Below, piece by piece: positions 54,284-63,357 of a DNA stretch of 64,000 bases. The notes below the pieces were generated by a model. It had not been told where the DNA came from. It searched no databases and saw only the letters and a list, made by a program, of their open reading frames with translations. The DNA lies in assembly GCA_965230625.1 (NCBI GenBank), contig CBDDLL010000001.1, positions 4,526,001-4,590,000 on the forward strand, written 5' to 3'. The number at the start of each line of letters is the position of its first letter. Position 1 is the first letter of the stretch. Source of the DNA: Saccharicrinis sp965230625 (GTDB lineage Bacteria; Bacteroidota; Bacteroidia; Bacteroidales; Marinilabiliaceae). A program made the translations under genes and the position numbers.

Positions 54284-55289
54284 TATTTAAATTTTTTAGC
54301 GTAAATATTTTTTAATATTGTTTACTCTTTATACTTATCTTACATTACTTTTTGTTATTGTTATTAAAGCTTCATATAAGTATCTGCTGATAGTCGTATT
54401 ATTAAATGCAATACCTAATTTGAGCTTTGTATTACTTTTTATCAATTCAATTTTTCTTTTATTTAGAATATTAGAAGTTGTAGGATAATTTCTAAAATTA
54501 ACGTATATCTAATCATCGTCAGTGTGTAATACTTTAATTTTATAACTACCATCGAGTTATGGTAATACGTACAAATCCATCCATATTTTTATTCTCACTC
54601 ATTAAGATTTGTGACTACAAGTAAATTTTACATACACTACTAAATCTTTAGAATTAATCGTTTATTTTTTTTATAGTAATCCATTACCATAATAATGTTT
54701 ACCGACCTATATAACACTGTCTTTCTATTAGTTAAATAACATAAGTATATTTGATAAGAGTTTCATATTAATAGAATTAATGTTTGTTCTTTTAAGCAGT
54801 ATTTGCCAATTTATTATCTAAAATTCTATAATTGCACTAATTTTTATTTTCTTATTTATTAATAAACAACAGTTGTATTTAAAACGCTCCCAACTTTTTA
54901 AAATATTTTAAATGTAGCATAGTAGAGTATATTAATACATATTAATTTGATTACTTAATATTCAAGTCTATTAAATAATAAATATTCTATTATCATCTTA
55001 AACAACTACAAATAATCTGGATATTTATGAAATCAAATTATTACCCAAATACAACTCCTTGTTTAACTGAACTAAACTCTTTTTTTTTGCTTTTTACTCT
55101 ATAATTCCTAGTCTTATTAAGAGTTACATGACATTGTTTTAAATCTCATTTCAACCAATAATTCTTTATAAAATACTTGTGTCCTTTTGTTTCACCTTCA
55201 CTGTAGTAGATAAATTAATTTCATTTCTATATTATATAAGTATCTATTAATTGATTTAATAATTAACTTACTGAATAATAATTCAGAAA

Positions 55290-55305
55290 TACCTGAATTC
55301 GAATA
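55290..55305. promoter_or_regulatory. 16-bp palindromic operator candidate, degenerate copy
   Basis: TACCTGAATTCGAATA matches the consensus in the left arm and most of the centre and lies about 108 bp before the sensor kinase ATG. It could be an autoregulatory site, but it is weaker than the other three. Confidence 0.3.
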
Positions 55306-55412
55306 TTTTTCAAAATAAATAATAAATAAAACAATGAATTAACCTTTATTTGTATAATAATTAGTTATTTACCTAAATCATTTAAATACTTCAAATTATA
55401 TATTCTTACATA

Positions 55413-57485
55413 ATGAAACTCTATCACGTTTTTATATTAACAACTACTATATTATGTCATTTGCAATTACCTGCATATTGTTCTCTATCTAAAGATTCTT
55501 TATTTAACATTATCGAAGGTGATTATCACGACACATTAAAAATTGATGCTCTTTACAATTTAGCAATCATTTTAATCGATCAGGATTTTAAAGTTGGTTA
55601 TAATTATGCAAAAAACGCTATTCTATTGGCCGAAGAAAACCAACTCCCTAGAAGAAAAGCACATATCTACGAAGCTTTAGCACGTCACTTTTCAAAAAGT
55701 GGGAACTCCGAAATAACCAAATTTTATTATAAATTATCTATTCAATCATATATAGATTGTGGTGACAATTATAAAGTGGCAAGACTCTATCATGATTTAT
55801 CACGAATTTACATGTACGAAAACAATAGTGATAGTTGTAAACTATACATCTTAAAGGAAATAGAAGTTCTCCGTAAAGAAAATGATTCTATTGAAATAGC
55901 TAAATGCTTTATTGATTTAGGAGGAAGATTATCTCAAACCGGTGATTATATTAATAGCATAAACTATATTTTCAAAGGGCTAAATGAAGAATCTATTAAA
56001 AATGATAGTCTTTTAAAGGCCGTTGGCTATTCAAACCTTTCAAATATTTACAGTATTTTAAATAAACCACAAAAGTCCCTAGAGTATATTAAAATGTCAT
56101 GTAAACTGTCAATTAATACAACAAAATATCCACTATTTTTAATGAACCTTGGCGCTCATTTTAGTTATCTAAAAGATTCATTCCCTTCATATCAAGACTC
56201 TGTAATTTATTGTTTTGAAGAGTCTCTTAAATATGACTCTCTTTTATCTGCCAACTATAGACTTGAGCTTTGTCATAACCTTTCGGCAGCATATCTTGAA
56301 GCTAATAACAAAAATAAAGCACAACAATACTTAGAAAAGTGCAAACATTTGCTAAATGAAACAAACACTATCTTTCACAGAAACCTTATAAAACTTCTTC
56401 AGGCTACTTATTTTCTTAAAACAAAAGAGTATAACAAAACATTACTTATTCTTAAAAATTTTGATGCACATGGTAATTATGAACATCAGAAACAATACTA
56501 TCACAACATGCATGAAGCTCTTTTTAGTACGAAAAATTATAAAGAGGCTTATTTTCACATTCGAGAATTTATGTTGTTAAAAGACAGTATAAAATGTGCC
56601 GAAAACTATGATGCAGTTTATAGCAAAGAAGCCGAGTTCAACTATCGATTGAAAGAACAAAAACTGAAAGATAAACAGGAAAAAGAAAGAATAGCTTTGC
56701 AAAGTAGAATGAAAATAAGAAGAATAATTATTGTAAGCTTGTTACTTATTGTTTCGTTATTGGGTATAATTTGTTGGTTTATTTATATAAATTATAAGAA
56801 TAAGAAAAACGATAACATATTATTATCTGAGCAAAAAAAAGAAATTGAAGATAAAGAAAAAATAACAGCTTCACTTTTAAAAGAGTTAAACCATAGGGTA
56901 AAAAACAACTTACAAATGGTATCGGGCTTATTAACCATGCAAGCCTATAAACTTAAAGAATCTGAAGCTAAGGATACATTAAATAATGCACGTTTAAGGA
57001 TTGAAAGTTTATCTCTATTGCATCAGCACTTATATAAAACTACCGATAATATTAATCCGGATATATCAACATATATTAAACATTTGGCTAATTATATAAT
57101 AGATTCATCTAATGTTGAAAATGTTAAATTGCAACTTAACATTGACAATGTTAGAATTAAAACCGAAGTTGCCATACATATCGGGTTAATAATAAATGAG
57201 CTCATCATGAATGCGTTAAAGTATGGAACAGATCCAATTAAAAAAGATAATTGGATTAATGTAAATCTTCATAAAAGAAATGATCAGATTATTATAAAGG
57301 TATCTGACTCTGGTAATAAAACTCATAACAATTACTCAAAATTAAATAGTAGTTCATTTGGTCATAAACTTATTAGTATCTTATTAACAGAGTACAATGG
57401 TAAGTTTAAATCTGACTTAACAAATAACGGTAAAGTTGAAATTATCTTAAATAATCATATTAATCATCAAATAATAACTTGTTAA
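55413..57485 (+). CDS. TPR-containing sensor histidine kinase (HisKA_2 type)
   Basis: The 690-residue protein has a signal peptide, about 380 residues of TPR-like helical repeats in the periplasm (ALYNLAIILIDQDFKVGYNYAKNAI, AVGYSNLSNIYSILNKPQKSLEYI), a membrane helix (IIVSLLLIVSLLGIICWFIYI) near 430-455, and a coiled coil. The cytosolic kinase has ELNHRVKNNLQMVSGLL with His494 as phospho-acceptor, and an ATPase N-box NELIMNALKYG. TPR-plus-HisKA_2 kinases are common in this phylum. The LuxR-type response regulator gene follows 126 bp downstream and is the likely partner. A degenerate copy of the 16-bp palindrome lies upstream. Confidence 0.87.
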   Translation: MKLYHVFILTTTILCHLQLPAYCSLSKDSLFNIIEGDYHDTLKIDALYNLAIILIDQDFKVGYNYAKNAILLAEENQLPRRKAHIYEALARHFSKSGNSEITKFYYKLSIQSYIDCGDNYKVARLYHDLSRIYMYENNSDSCKLYILKEIEVLRKENDSIEIAKCFIDLGGRLSQTGDYINSINYIFKGLNEESIKNDSLLKAVGYSNLSNIYSILNKPQKSLEYIKMSCKLSINTTKYPLFLMNLGAHFSYLKDSFPSYQDSVIYCFEESLKYDSLLSANYRLELCHNLSAAYLEANNKNKAQQYLEKCKHLLNETNTIFHRNLIKLLQATYFLKTKEYNKTLLILKNFDAHGNYEHQKQYYHNMHEALFSTKNYKEAYFHIREFMLLKDSIKCAENYDAVYSKEAEFNYRLKEQKLKDKQEKERIALQSRMKIRRIIIVSLLLIVSLLGIICWFIYINYKNKKNDNILLSEQKKEIEDKEKITASLLKELNHRVKNNLQMVSGLLTMQAYKLKESEAKDTLNNARLRIESLSLLHQHLYKTTDNINPDISTYIKHLANYIIDSSNVENVKLQLNIDNVRIKTEVAIHIGLIINELIMNALKYGTDPIKKDNWINVNLHKRNDQIIIKVSDSGNKTHNNYSKLNSSSFGHKLISILLTEYNGKFKSDLTNNGKVEIILNNHINHQIITC

Positions 57486-57611
57486 ACATTGAAAAAACAA
57501 TGTTCATCATTAATTAAGATACTGTTTCGTATAAAATGTAACCTTATAAAGTATTTCTAAGTAATTAATAATGTTGCTTAATAATATTATTAAAACCAAT
57601 TAAAACATAAC

Positions 57612-58199
57612 GTGAATAAGGTTTTTATTATTGAAGATGAAATTGTTGTCGCATCTAGCATCAAAGATATTTTAGAAAACAATAATTATATAGTATGTGG
57701 AATAGCAACCAACTACACCTCAGCTATTAAGAAACTAAACACAATAAAAGCAGATTTAGTTTTATGTGATATAAATCTGAAAGAAACCTTAACTGGCATT
57801 GACTTAATGCAAGAGGTTAAGAAGAAATATAATTTGCCTTTTATTTTTATTACTGCTTACTCAAGTATTGATATAATAAAAAATGCTTACAAAACTTCTC
57901 CATTAAACTACATTACCAAACCGTTTAATGAGAAACAACTTCTTGCAAGTATTGAACTAGCTTTTCAGCAAATATCTCTATCAACTGTAAAGTTTATGCC
58001 AACCGATAGAGAAAAGCATATAATTCAACTTATTGCTAACGGTTACTGTTCTAAAGAAATTGCCAGTAAACTTTCTGTATCTTATTATACTATTGAAACA
58101 CACCGAAAAAATTTGATTAAAAAATTTGAAGTTAAAACCATTACAGAATTAATTTCTATGGCTATGGCAAATCGCTGGATAACTTATCAAAACCAGTAA
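57612..58199 (+). CDS. LuxR-type (NarL-like) response regulator
   Basis: The 195-residue protein starts at GTG 57612, which gives a normal receiver N-terminus (MNKVFIIEDE). The receiver has phospho-acceptor Asp53 (LVLCDINLKE), Thr in FIFITAYSS and Lys in YITKPFNEKQL. The C-terminal HTH is classic LuxR (DREKHIIQLIANGYCSKEIASKLSVSYYTIETHRKNLIKKF). It should pair with the upstream TPR kinase. Dimeric LuxR-type HTH proteins bind palindromes of about 16-20 bp, and TACCYGATTTCRGGTA copies occur within 300 bp downstream and on both sides, so it is the prime candidate to bind them. Confidence 0.9.
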   Translation: MNKVFIIEDEIVVASSIKDILENNNYIVCGIATNYTSAIKKLNTIKADLVLCDINLKETLTGIDLMQEVKKKYNLPFIFITAYSSIDIIKNAYKTSPLNYITKPFNEKQLLASIELAFQQISLSTVKFMPTDREKHIIQLIANGYCSKEIASKLSVSYYTIETHRKNLIKKFEVKTITELISMAMANRWITYQNQ

Positions 58200-58314
58200 T
58201 CTCTAAAACCTATACAAACTCCATTTCTAAACTTGAGTATAAAGTTGTTTTATCATTATATTCAAAGTAAAATTCCTCCAATACATAACCTATATAGTTT
58301 CTAACATTTGTATT

Positions 58315-58323
58315 CCCCCCCCC
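58315..58323. repeat. C9 homopolymer tract
   Basis: Nine consecutive C bases in very AT-rich DNA, flanked by GTATT and TTAATAC. Tracts like this can slip in length, which can change promoter spacing; they are also prone to base-calling errors. Confidence 0.8.
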
Positions 58324-58478
58324 TTAATACATTTACATATAATATCTTTAATAAACTTTTTAATTTATTCTAAATATCCTAAATCCATAATTTGATTGTT
58401 ACTTAACTTATTCTATGTTTTATTTCCTGTATACTGCTGAATAGTCATAGAATACATATCCAATATCTCTCTTGAATA

Positions 58479-58494
58479 TACCTGATTTCGGGTA
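58479..58494. promoter_or_regulatory. 16-bp palindromic operator candidate, copy 2
   Basis: TACCTGATTTCGGGTA lies about 43 bp before the ATG of the small gene at 58537. It shares the palindrome consensus with copies at 54268 and 62120, and the position fits an activator or repressor site next to a promoter. Confidence 0.6.
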
Positions 58495-58536
58495 TTTCAA
58501 GCTTTGTAATTGATAGTTAACATTGCACTGACAATA

Positions 58537-58920
58537 ATGAAGTATAAACTTAATGATATCAATAAAAAAATGGAAACTATAATTAAATTAAAAGAGGGGT
58601 ACAATAGCTTAGACAAGGTATTAGAATACGTAAGCACAAAAAGTAATTATGAGTGTGAGAAAATATTTAATAGTTGGCGTACAATTAGCTTTAGTAAAGA
58701 GTATTGTATTCTAATAAAGAAAAACTCAATTGATGGAGCTATCATTAATTTCGTTGATGAAAATGAGATCAGAATAGCTACTGAAGTTCCTTCTAAATAT
58801 TTTTACGGGTGGACAGTTGGTCGTGGTATAATGCCTCCTTTGGTTCGTTTGCTTTTATCAAAAAAACGAAAAACAACTCTTGAAGAAGTGACTGGATATT
58901 TTAAAGATATCATGAATTAA
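58537..58920 (+). CDS. Small cytosolic protein of unknown function
   Basis: From ATG 58537 the product is 127 residues; an in-frame TTG at 58510 is less likely, because it falls only 16 bp after the palindrome. It has no signal peptide, a mixed alpha-beta content and a hydrophobic strand AIINFVDENEIRIATEV followed by YGWTVGRGIMPPLVRLLLS. I do not recognise the family. The palindromic site about 43 bp upstream suggests it belongs to the same regulon as the flanking genes. Confidence 0.55.
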   Translation: MKYKLNDINKKMETIIKLKEGYNSLDKVLEYVSTKSNYECEKIFNSWRTISFSKEYCILIKKNSIDGAIINFVDENEIRIATEVPSKYFYGWTVGRGIMPPLVRLLLSKKRKTTLEEVTGYFKDIMN

Positions 58921-59257
58921 AATAATCAGAAATCAAAAAAATAAACTATTAAAACTATCTTGATTAAGTATTAAACACAAAGATTGATGATTAGTAATAA
59001 CAATCTCACTATGAGGTTAGTGTTAAATAATTTTAGAGATACTAGTTTTATTCAAGCCACAAAATTGAGGCATAGACGTAGCTAAGACTAAATTTTGTAA
59101 AGAAGAATAAAGCTAATAGAAAGAAATTATAACACTAACATCATTGAGATTTTGGTATAAGTCAGTTATTTCCGAGTCATTTTTGTTCATCAGTCTTTAT
59201 ATCCAGTTATAGAGGGACAGTCTTTGATACTCTAGTCTTGATACTAATTTATAAACC
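58921..59257. other. Intergenic region, nothing recognised
   Basis: This 337-bp gap holds no convincing frame, hairpin or palindrome copy. It probably contains a promoter for the next gene, but I cannot point to it. Confidence 0.5.
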
Positions 59258-59677
59258 ATGAAACTGTTAGTTACACTTTGCTTTACGTTTTTCTTCTTTT
59301 TTAATGGACTTATAGCCCAATCAGATATAGAATGGATAACTACTGAAGGAACCATTTTAAAAATAGAGAAGTTTCGTGCTCGAAGAAAAATTGTTGAGAA
59401 AGCGACAATACAATATACAATTCACGGCGATTCTGTAATAATTAGTGCTTTGCATCTTGATAGATATCCTATTATTGGAAGTTTAAAATCGGAAGGAGAA
59501 GTTATTGAAATAAAATACAATGCAAAAATTCCTCCAATGATTCAAACTCCCTCAAAAGCATTTATGACATCATATGGATTATACATTGCCATATTTTTTG
59601 GTATCTGTATTATGATATATTATTATGGCAAAGCATTTAGGAGTCGTAATGAGAAAACAACAAAACTAAACCAATAA
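59258..59677 (+). CDS. Small secreted or membrane protein, DUF3592-like
   Basis: The 139-residue protein has a signal peptide ending near GLIAQS, a central beta-rich domain (WITTEGTILKIEKFRARRKIVEKATIQYTI, then GEVIEIKYNAKIPPM) and a C-terminal membrane helix (YIAIFFGICIMIYYYGKAF). The strand pattern resembles the small DUF3592-type domain found in many bacterial membrane proteins. It belongs to a row of short secreted genes of unknown role. Confidence 0.6.
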   Translation: MKLLVTLCFTFFFFFNGLIAQSDIEWITTEGTILKIEKFRARRKIVEKATIQYTIHGDSVIISALHLDRYPIIGSLKSEGEVIEIKYNAKIPPMIQTPSKAFMTSYGLYIAIFFGICIMIYYYGKAFRSRNEKTTKLNQ

Positions 59678-60007
59678 AACACAATTAGCTTATAGTATAC
59701 TAACTAATCATTCTACTATTGAATTTCATAATATGGGGTAATAAGGTATATTTTTATACCTTTTGCCCCAATAATTTTATTTAGGGTAAATGAAAATTGA
59801 CTTAAATCGAATACTTGCAATAGATCTTTAGATTTGAGACAAAAGATATAAAACTGACTTACAAGATGCTCAATACTAGTATATCATTTAAAAAACAACA
59901 GTTAACTTGGTATGTTAACCAAATCGAGCCACAAAACTTGTATTTTACTAGATTTCAGAACCATAAACTAACATTTTATTTAGGTTAACTTTCAACTTTA
60001 TTACTTT
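59678..60007. other. Intergenic region with imperfect hairpin
   Basis: This 330-bp gap has no gene. Its main feature is the inverted repeat at 59736-59769. The rest is AT-rich and unremarkable. Confidence 0.5.
59736..59769 (+). terminator. Imperfect inverted repeat, possible terminator or operator
   Basis: AAGGTATA pairs with TATACCTT around a TTTT loop, and an outer GGG can pair with CCC beyond a small internal loop. The site lies 58 bp after a stop codon and is followed by an A/T-rich run (AATAATTTTATTT), so it may stop transcription of the upstream gene. Confidence 0.5.
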
Positions 60008-61159
60008 ATGAACTCTATACTAGTATTCCTCTTACTACTTACTAATCTGATAAAGATAAATGCACAGGAACGTGATAAAAAAGAATTATCTAAAGGAAAA
60101 CTGTTAGGCTTTTATTATACCGATTTGAATGGAAATAAAATTAAAAAAGTTAGTGAAGGTCAATCTATTTATATGGTAGTAAATTCTACCGGAATGATTG
60201 GTAAATTGATTAATATTGATTTTAGCGATGAGGATATTATATATGAATTCAAAGGAAAAGAAATAGAAAATCAGTTGATTAGTAATTTAGAAGTTACTAG
60301 TGACGAAATGAAAGTTGAGTTAAAAGCAATTGGTAGAATATATAAATTTCAACAAAATGAACCAGCTCTAAACAAATTTAAAATTCAATTGAGGCGAACA
60401 GTAGAATCAGGTTATGCCTTTCAAATTAATAACCTGGCAACAGAGAGATCAACTAATATTTTTATAAACGACTTTAATTTTGTGATAGATGAAATTGATA
60501 AAATTGTACCGAAGAATAGCAATAATGAACTCGATATAGTTTATAAAGAATCTATTGGTAACGAAATCAATAAAACCATCCATACTTTTACAATAGATAC
60601 TTTGGATAATGTTCTTTTCAAATTAGAGTACAATATACAAAGTGCAAGAAATCATTTGACAATTGATTGCAGTGAACCATCCGAAACATTTAGTATCGAT
60701 AATTATTTATCTTATAACAATATAAGCTTTAGTACAACCAATATTTATTCTTTTAATGGATTTCAGGAAGGAATAGAACCTACAGTTGATCCTTACTATT
60801 TAAAAATAGACTCAATTTTTAGTTCTTCAAATCCAGAATATATGTCAATTTGGGGGAATATTAATATTGTAGAAGTCTTACTTAACGAAATCAAAGTAGA
60901 AAAACATAATATACAAAAGTTCAACGACATTGCTTATTATTTCGAACAAAATGGATTATACCACAGTGCAATACTTATTTTAAAAGAGGTTATTAAAGTT
61001 AAACCTAATAGAATTGTAGCATATATTAACCTTGGCGATGCATATTGGAGATTAGGAGATAAAACCAAAGCAAAAGAATCGTATACTAAATATGTTGATT
61101 TAATGAAGAAAAGTAATATTTCTGGCGAAATTCCAAAACGAATTTTAATCAGACTATAA
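60008..61159 (+). CDS. Secreted protein with C-terminal TPR, unknown function
   Basis: The 383-residue protein has a signal peptide ending in INAQ. An Ig-like beta domain follows (GFYYTDLNGNKIKKVSEGQSIYMVVNSTGMIGKLINIDFSDEDI), of a sort common in Bacteroidota envelope proteins. A second beta-rich part comes next, and the C-terminal 70 residues form one or two TPR units (YHSAILILKEVIKVKPNRIVAYINLGDAYWRLGDKTKAKESY). A binding or scaffold role is likely; nothing points to an enzyme. It lies in the run of secreted genes after the LuxR-type regulator. Confidence 0.7.
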   Translation: MNSILVFLLLLTNLIKINAQERDKKELSKGKLLGFYYTDLNGNKIKKVSEGQSIYMVVNSTGMIGKLINIDFSDEDIIYEFKGKEIENQLISNLEVTSDEMKVELKAIGRIYKFQQNEPALNKFKIQLRRTVESGYAFQINNLATERSTNIFINDFNFVIDEIDKIVPKNSNNELDIVYKESIGNEINKTIHTFTIDTLDNVLFKLEYNIQSARNHLTIDCSEPSETFSIDNYLSYNNISFSTTNIYSFNGFQEGIEPTVDPYYLKIDSIFSSSNPEYMSIWGNINIVEVLLNEIKVEKHNIQKFNDIAYYFEQNGLYHSAILILKEVIKVKPNRIVAYINLGDAYWRLGDKTKAKESYTKYVDLMKKSNISGEIPKRILIRL

Positions 61160-61215
61160 AACAATTAGTTTATTTAAATCTTTATGCTCGATTATAAAAT
61201 TCGTAATTCTAATTC

Positions 61216-61965
61216 ATGAAGTATATTTATATTCTATCAATACTTTGGTGCGTATTAAGCTTTAATGTAAATGCACAAGATTATTGTAACGGTATTACGG
61301 AGGCTTTTTTTGAAGAGTGCAAAATTTTAACAAAGGGACCACAAAATAAGCAAGATGTTTCCATAGTCGAAAATACCTTTATCTGTAAATCTGTAAGGTA
61401 TAATGTTACACTTCTTAATATTTACGAGATAGAATTACTATTAAACTCAAAGGTAGATACTCTTGATATTATAAAACTGAATACTGGAATATTACTAGGA
61501 GATTCTATAATATACGATGAAATTAAGTTCAAGAGACTAAACACAAAATCTCCTGAAAAATTCTGCGATAACATAAATTTTTATATTGATTCTCTTAGTT
61601 ATTTTTACGAAATCACCAACTATTCTGAGTTGGAGATGCAAAACGCATTGGGCCTTATTATTTTTAAAAACAATGAAAGCATGCTGAATACCATTGGAAA
61701 AATTGACATCAATGATCATTGTATATGGGAACTTAATTCAAATGTTTCAGGTGAAGATTATGAGGAAATTACACATAGAGAAACTGCATTGATAAACATT
61801 GAAGACATTCAAGTTTTGTTTCAAGTTAACGGTGTTCGGTATAACTCTAATGATAGAGAATACCTTTACTCTAATATAGTTTCTTTAAAAAAGCGCGATG
61901 AAGTAAATCGAATTAGTTATATGACAAGCAATGGATGTATTGAAGGTCATTATACTGGATATTAA
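61216..61965 (+). CDS. Small secreted protein of unknown function
   Basis: The 249-residue protein has a signal peptide ending near VNAQD and a mature part with six cysteines by my count, one of them within the DHCIWEL segment. The mature domain is mixed alpha-beta, with no motif I recognise. It begins 56 bp after the TPR protein gene, so the two are probably co-transcribed. Confidence 0.6.
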   Translation: MKYIYILSILWCVLSFNVNAQDYCNGITEAFFEECKILTKGPQNKQDVSIVENTFICKSVRYNVTLLNIYEIELLLNSKVDTLDIIKLNTGILLGDSIIYDEIKFKRLNTKSPEKFCDNINFYIDSLSYFYEITNYSELEMQNALGLIIFKNNESMLNTIGKIDINDHCIWELNSNVSGEDYEEITHRETALINIEDIQVLFQVNGVRYNSNDREYLYSNIVSLKKRDEVNRISYMTSNGCIEGHYTGY

Positions 61966-62334
61966 AGATTAAATCACTTTATAAATTTTTATCCAACCTT
62001 TCATTACAGATCAATAGTAAATTAAATTGACGATATCACACAAGATAAATCCTGAAGTATTAAGAATATCTATTTTCTTAAAAGTTAAATAAAACCCATA
62101 GTAAAATTCATTATCAATATACCTGATTTCAGGTATTTCGATAACATGTACTATTTTTTACTATTGTATTTAAATATAATAGTTCGTTATGTTTTTATAT
62201 AATATTGAATCACATGCAATTGAGACAATTCGGATGATTTATTTAAATAATTTGTTTTAAGCATTATGCAAATAAGTCTTTTGTCTTTATTCTAACGATC
62301 TATTATAAATATCAACTAATAATAAATTAAAAAA
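61966..62334. other. Intergenic region with palindrome
   Basis: This 369-bp gap carries the third palindrome copy (62120-62135), 200 bp before the MORN protein gene. Otherwise it is AT-rich without a recognisable signal. Confidence 0.5.
62120..62135. promoter_or_regulatory. 16-bp palindromic operator candidate, copy 3
   Basis: TACCTGATTTCAGGTA is a palindrome (TACCTGA / TCAGGTA arms) upstream of the MORN-repeat gene. It matches the copies at 54268 and 58479. Confidence 0.6.
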
Positions 62335-63333
62335 ATGAGTAGAAGAATAAGTGCTTTTACGGGTGTAATACTTTTGGTTTGCACTTTATTTGTTGTACAT
62401 AACATCAATGCAACAAACCGCAAACTTTTTGGTAATAAAATTGGAAAGTGGCACACTTATTACAAAAATGGTTCTGTAAAAGAAACCATGCGTTATAATC
62501 TGTTTGGCAAACAAGTAAAAGAATACATCAGATATCATGAAAATGGAAAAGTTAATGTTATAGGTAATTACAATAAAGGAGAAAAGAATGGTACCTGGCA
62601 AGCCTTTACTAATGCAGGCAGATTAAAAGAATTCATTTCAATGGATGGTTACTTATCACCTCCATCTTTTGAGTGGTATTTTCTTACCAACAGCAATTCT
62701 TGTAAGTTTACAAAAAAAGGTTTGTACAAGTATTATAATACAGAAGGTAAGCTTATTGCTAAAGGTAAAATTAAAAATGGTCATCGTGTAGGCGTATGGG
62801 AAATGTATTATTCGGATGGTTCGCTCTTTTACAGTGGCCGGTTTAAAAACAATATACGACACGGCGAATGGACTTATTTTCATGCAAACGGAAATAAAAA
62901 AGAAACACTAAAATATAATGACGGACACATGGTATCAGATTGGAACTTTTTTGATGAAGACGGAAGAAAAACAAAAGTAATCAGTCATGATAAAAATGGA
63001 GATATTGTAGGTAAATGGTATGCATCAACTGCTATAGAAAAAGCTAGCAATGAGGCTGAGTTTATCAATTTTTATATAGCTAATTCAAGCGATGAGGAAA
63101 TTTCAAGTTACGATAACAAACAAACCATTTACTTAACCCTGATAACTAAAGGTAAAATAAACGATGGAATGAGTATATCTCTAGTTGACGATAAAGGAGA
63201 TGAAGAAGTATTTAAAATAAGTGACAAATATATCTATAACATTGCAATAGAAAACTATATTATAAAAAGTAATAAAGACGCTATTCCTGTTGTTCCTGAA
63301 CGATTGTATGAAATGGACTGCATATGTGAATAA
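62335..63333 (+). CDS. Secreted MORN_2-repeat protein
   Basis: The 332-residue protein has a signal peptide (FTGVILLVCTLFVVHNINA). About seven MORN_2-like repeats of the pattern G-x-W-x-x-Y/F-x-x-x-G-x-x-K-x-x-x-x-Y follow (GKWHTYYKNGSVKETMRY, GTWQAFTNAGRLKEF, GVWEMYYSDGSLFYSG, GEWTYFHANGNKKETLKY). A C-terminal beta domain of about 90 residues ends in two cysteines (MDCICE). MORN_2 proteins are common in Bacteroidota, mostly of unknown function, and are usually envelope proteins. The upstream palindrome suggests the same control as its neighbours. Confidence 0.78.
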   Translation: MSRRISAFTGVILLVCTLFVVHNINATNRKLFGNKIGKWHTYYKNGSVKETMRYNLFGKQVKEYIRYHENGKVNVIGNYNKGEKNGTWQAFTNAGRLKEFISMDGYLSPPSFEWYFLTNSNSCKFTKKGLYKYYNTEGKLIAKGKIKNGHRVGVWEMYYSDGSLFYSGRFKNNIRHGEWTYFHANGNKKETLKYNDGHMVSDWNFFDEDGRKTKVISHDKNGDIVGKWYASTAIEKASNEAEFINFYIANSSDEEISSYDNKQTIYLTLITKGKINDGMSISLVDDKGDEEVFKISDKYIYNIAIENYIIKSNKDAIPVVPERLYEMDCICE

Positions 63334-63357
63334 TATTAACTTAAAATACTATTAAAG

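Larger units (their letters stand above)
54077..55412. other. Long AT-rich divergent intergenic region
   Basis: This 1.3-kb gap separates the - strand surface cluster from the + strand kinase gene. It has no convincing frame. It holds a perfect 16-bp palindrome at 54268-54283 and a degenerate copy at 55290-55305. Otherwise I see only very AT-rich sequence that must hold promoters for both directions. It may include a horizontally acquired or decayed segment; nothing else is recognisable. Confidence 0.6.
58200..58536. other. Intergenic region with poly-C tract and palindrome
   Basis: This 337-bp gap has no gene. It contains nine C residues at 58315-58323 and the 16-bp palindrome at 58479-58494. 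It probably holds the promoter of the small gene that follows. Confidence 0.5.
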
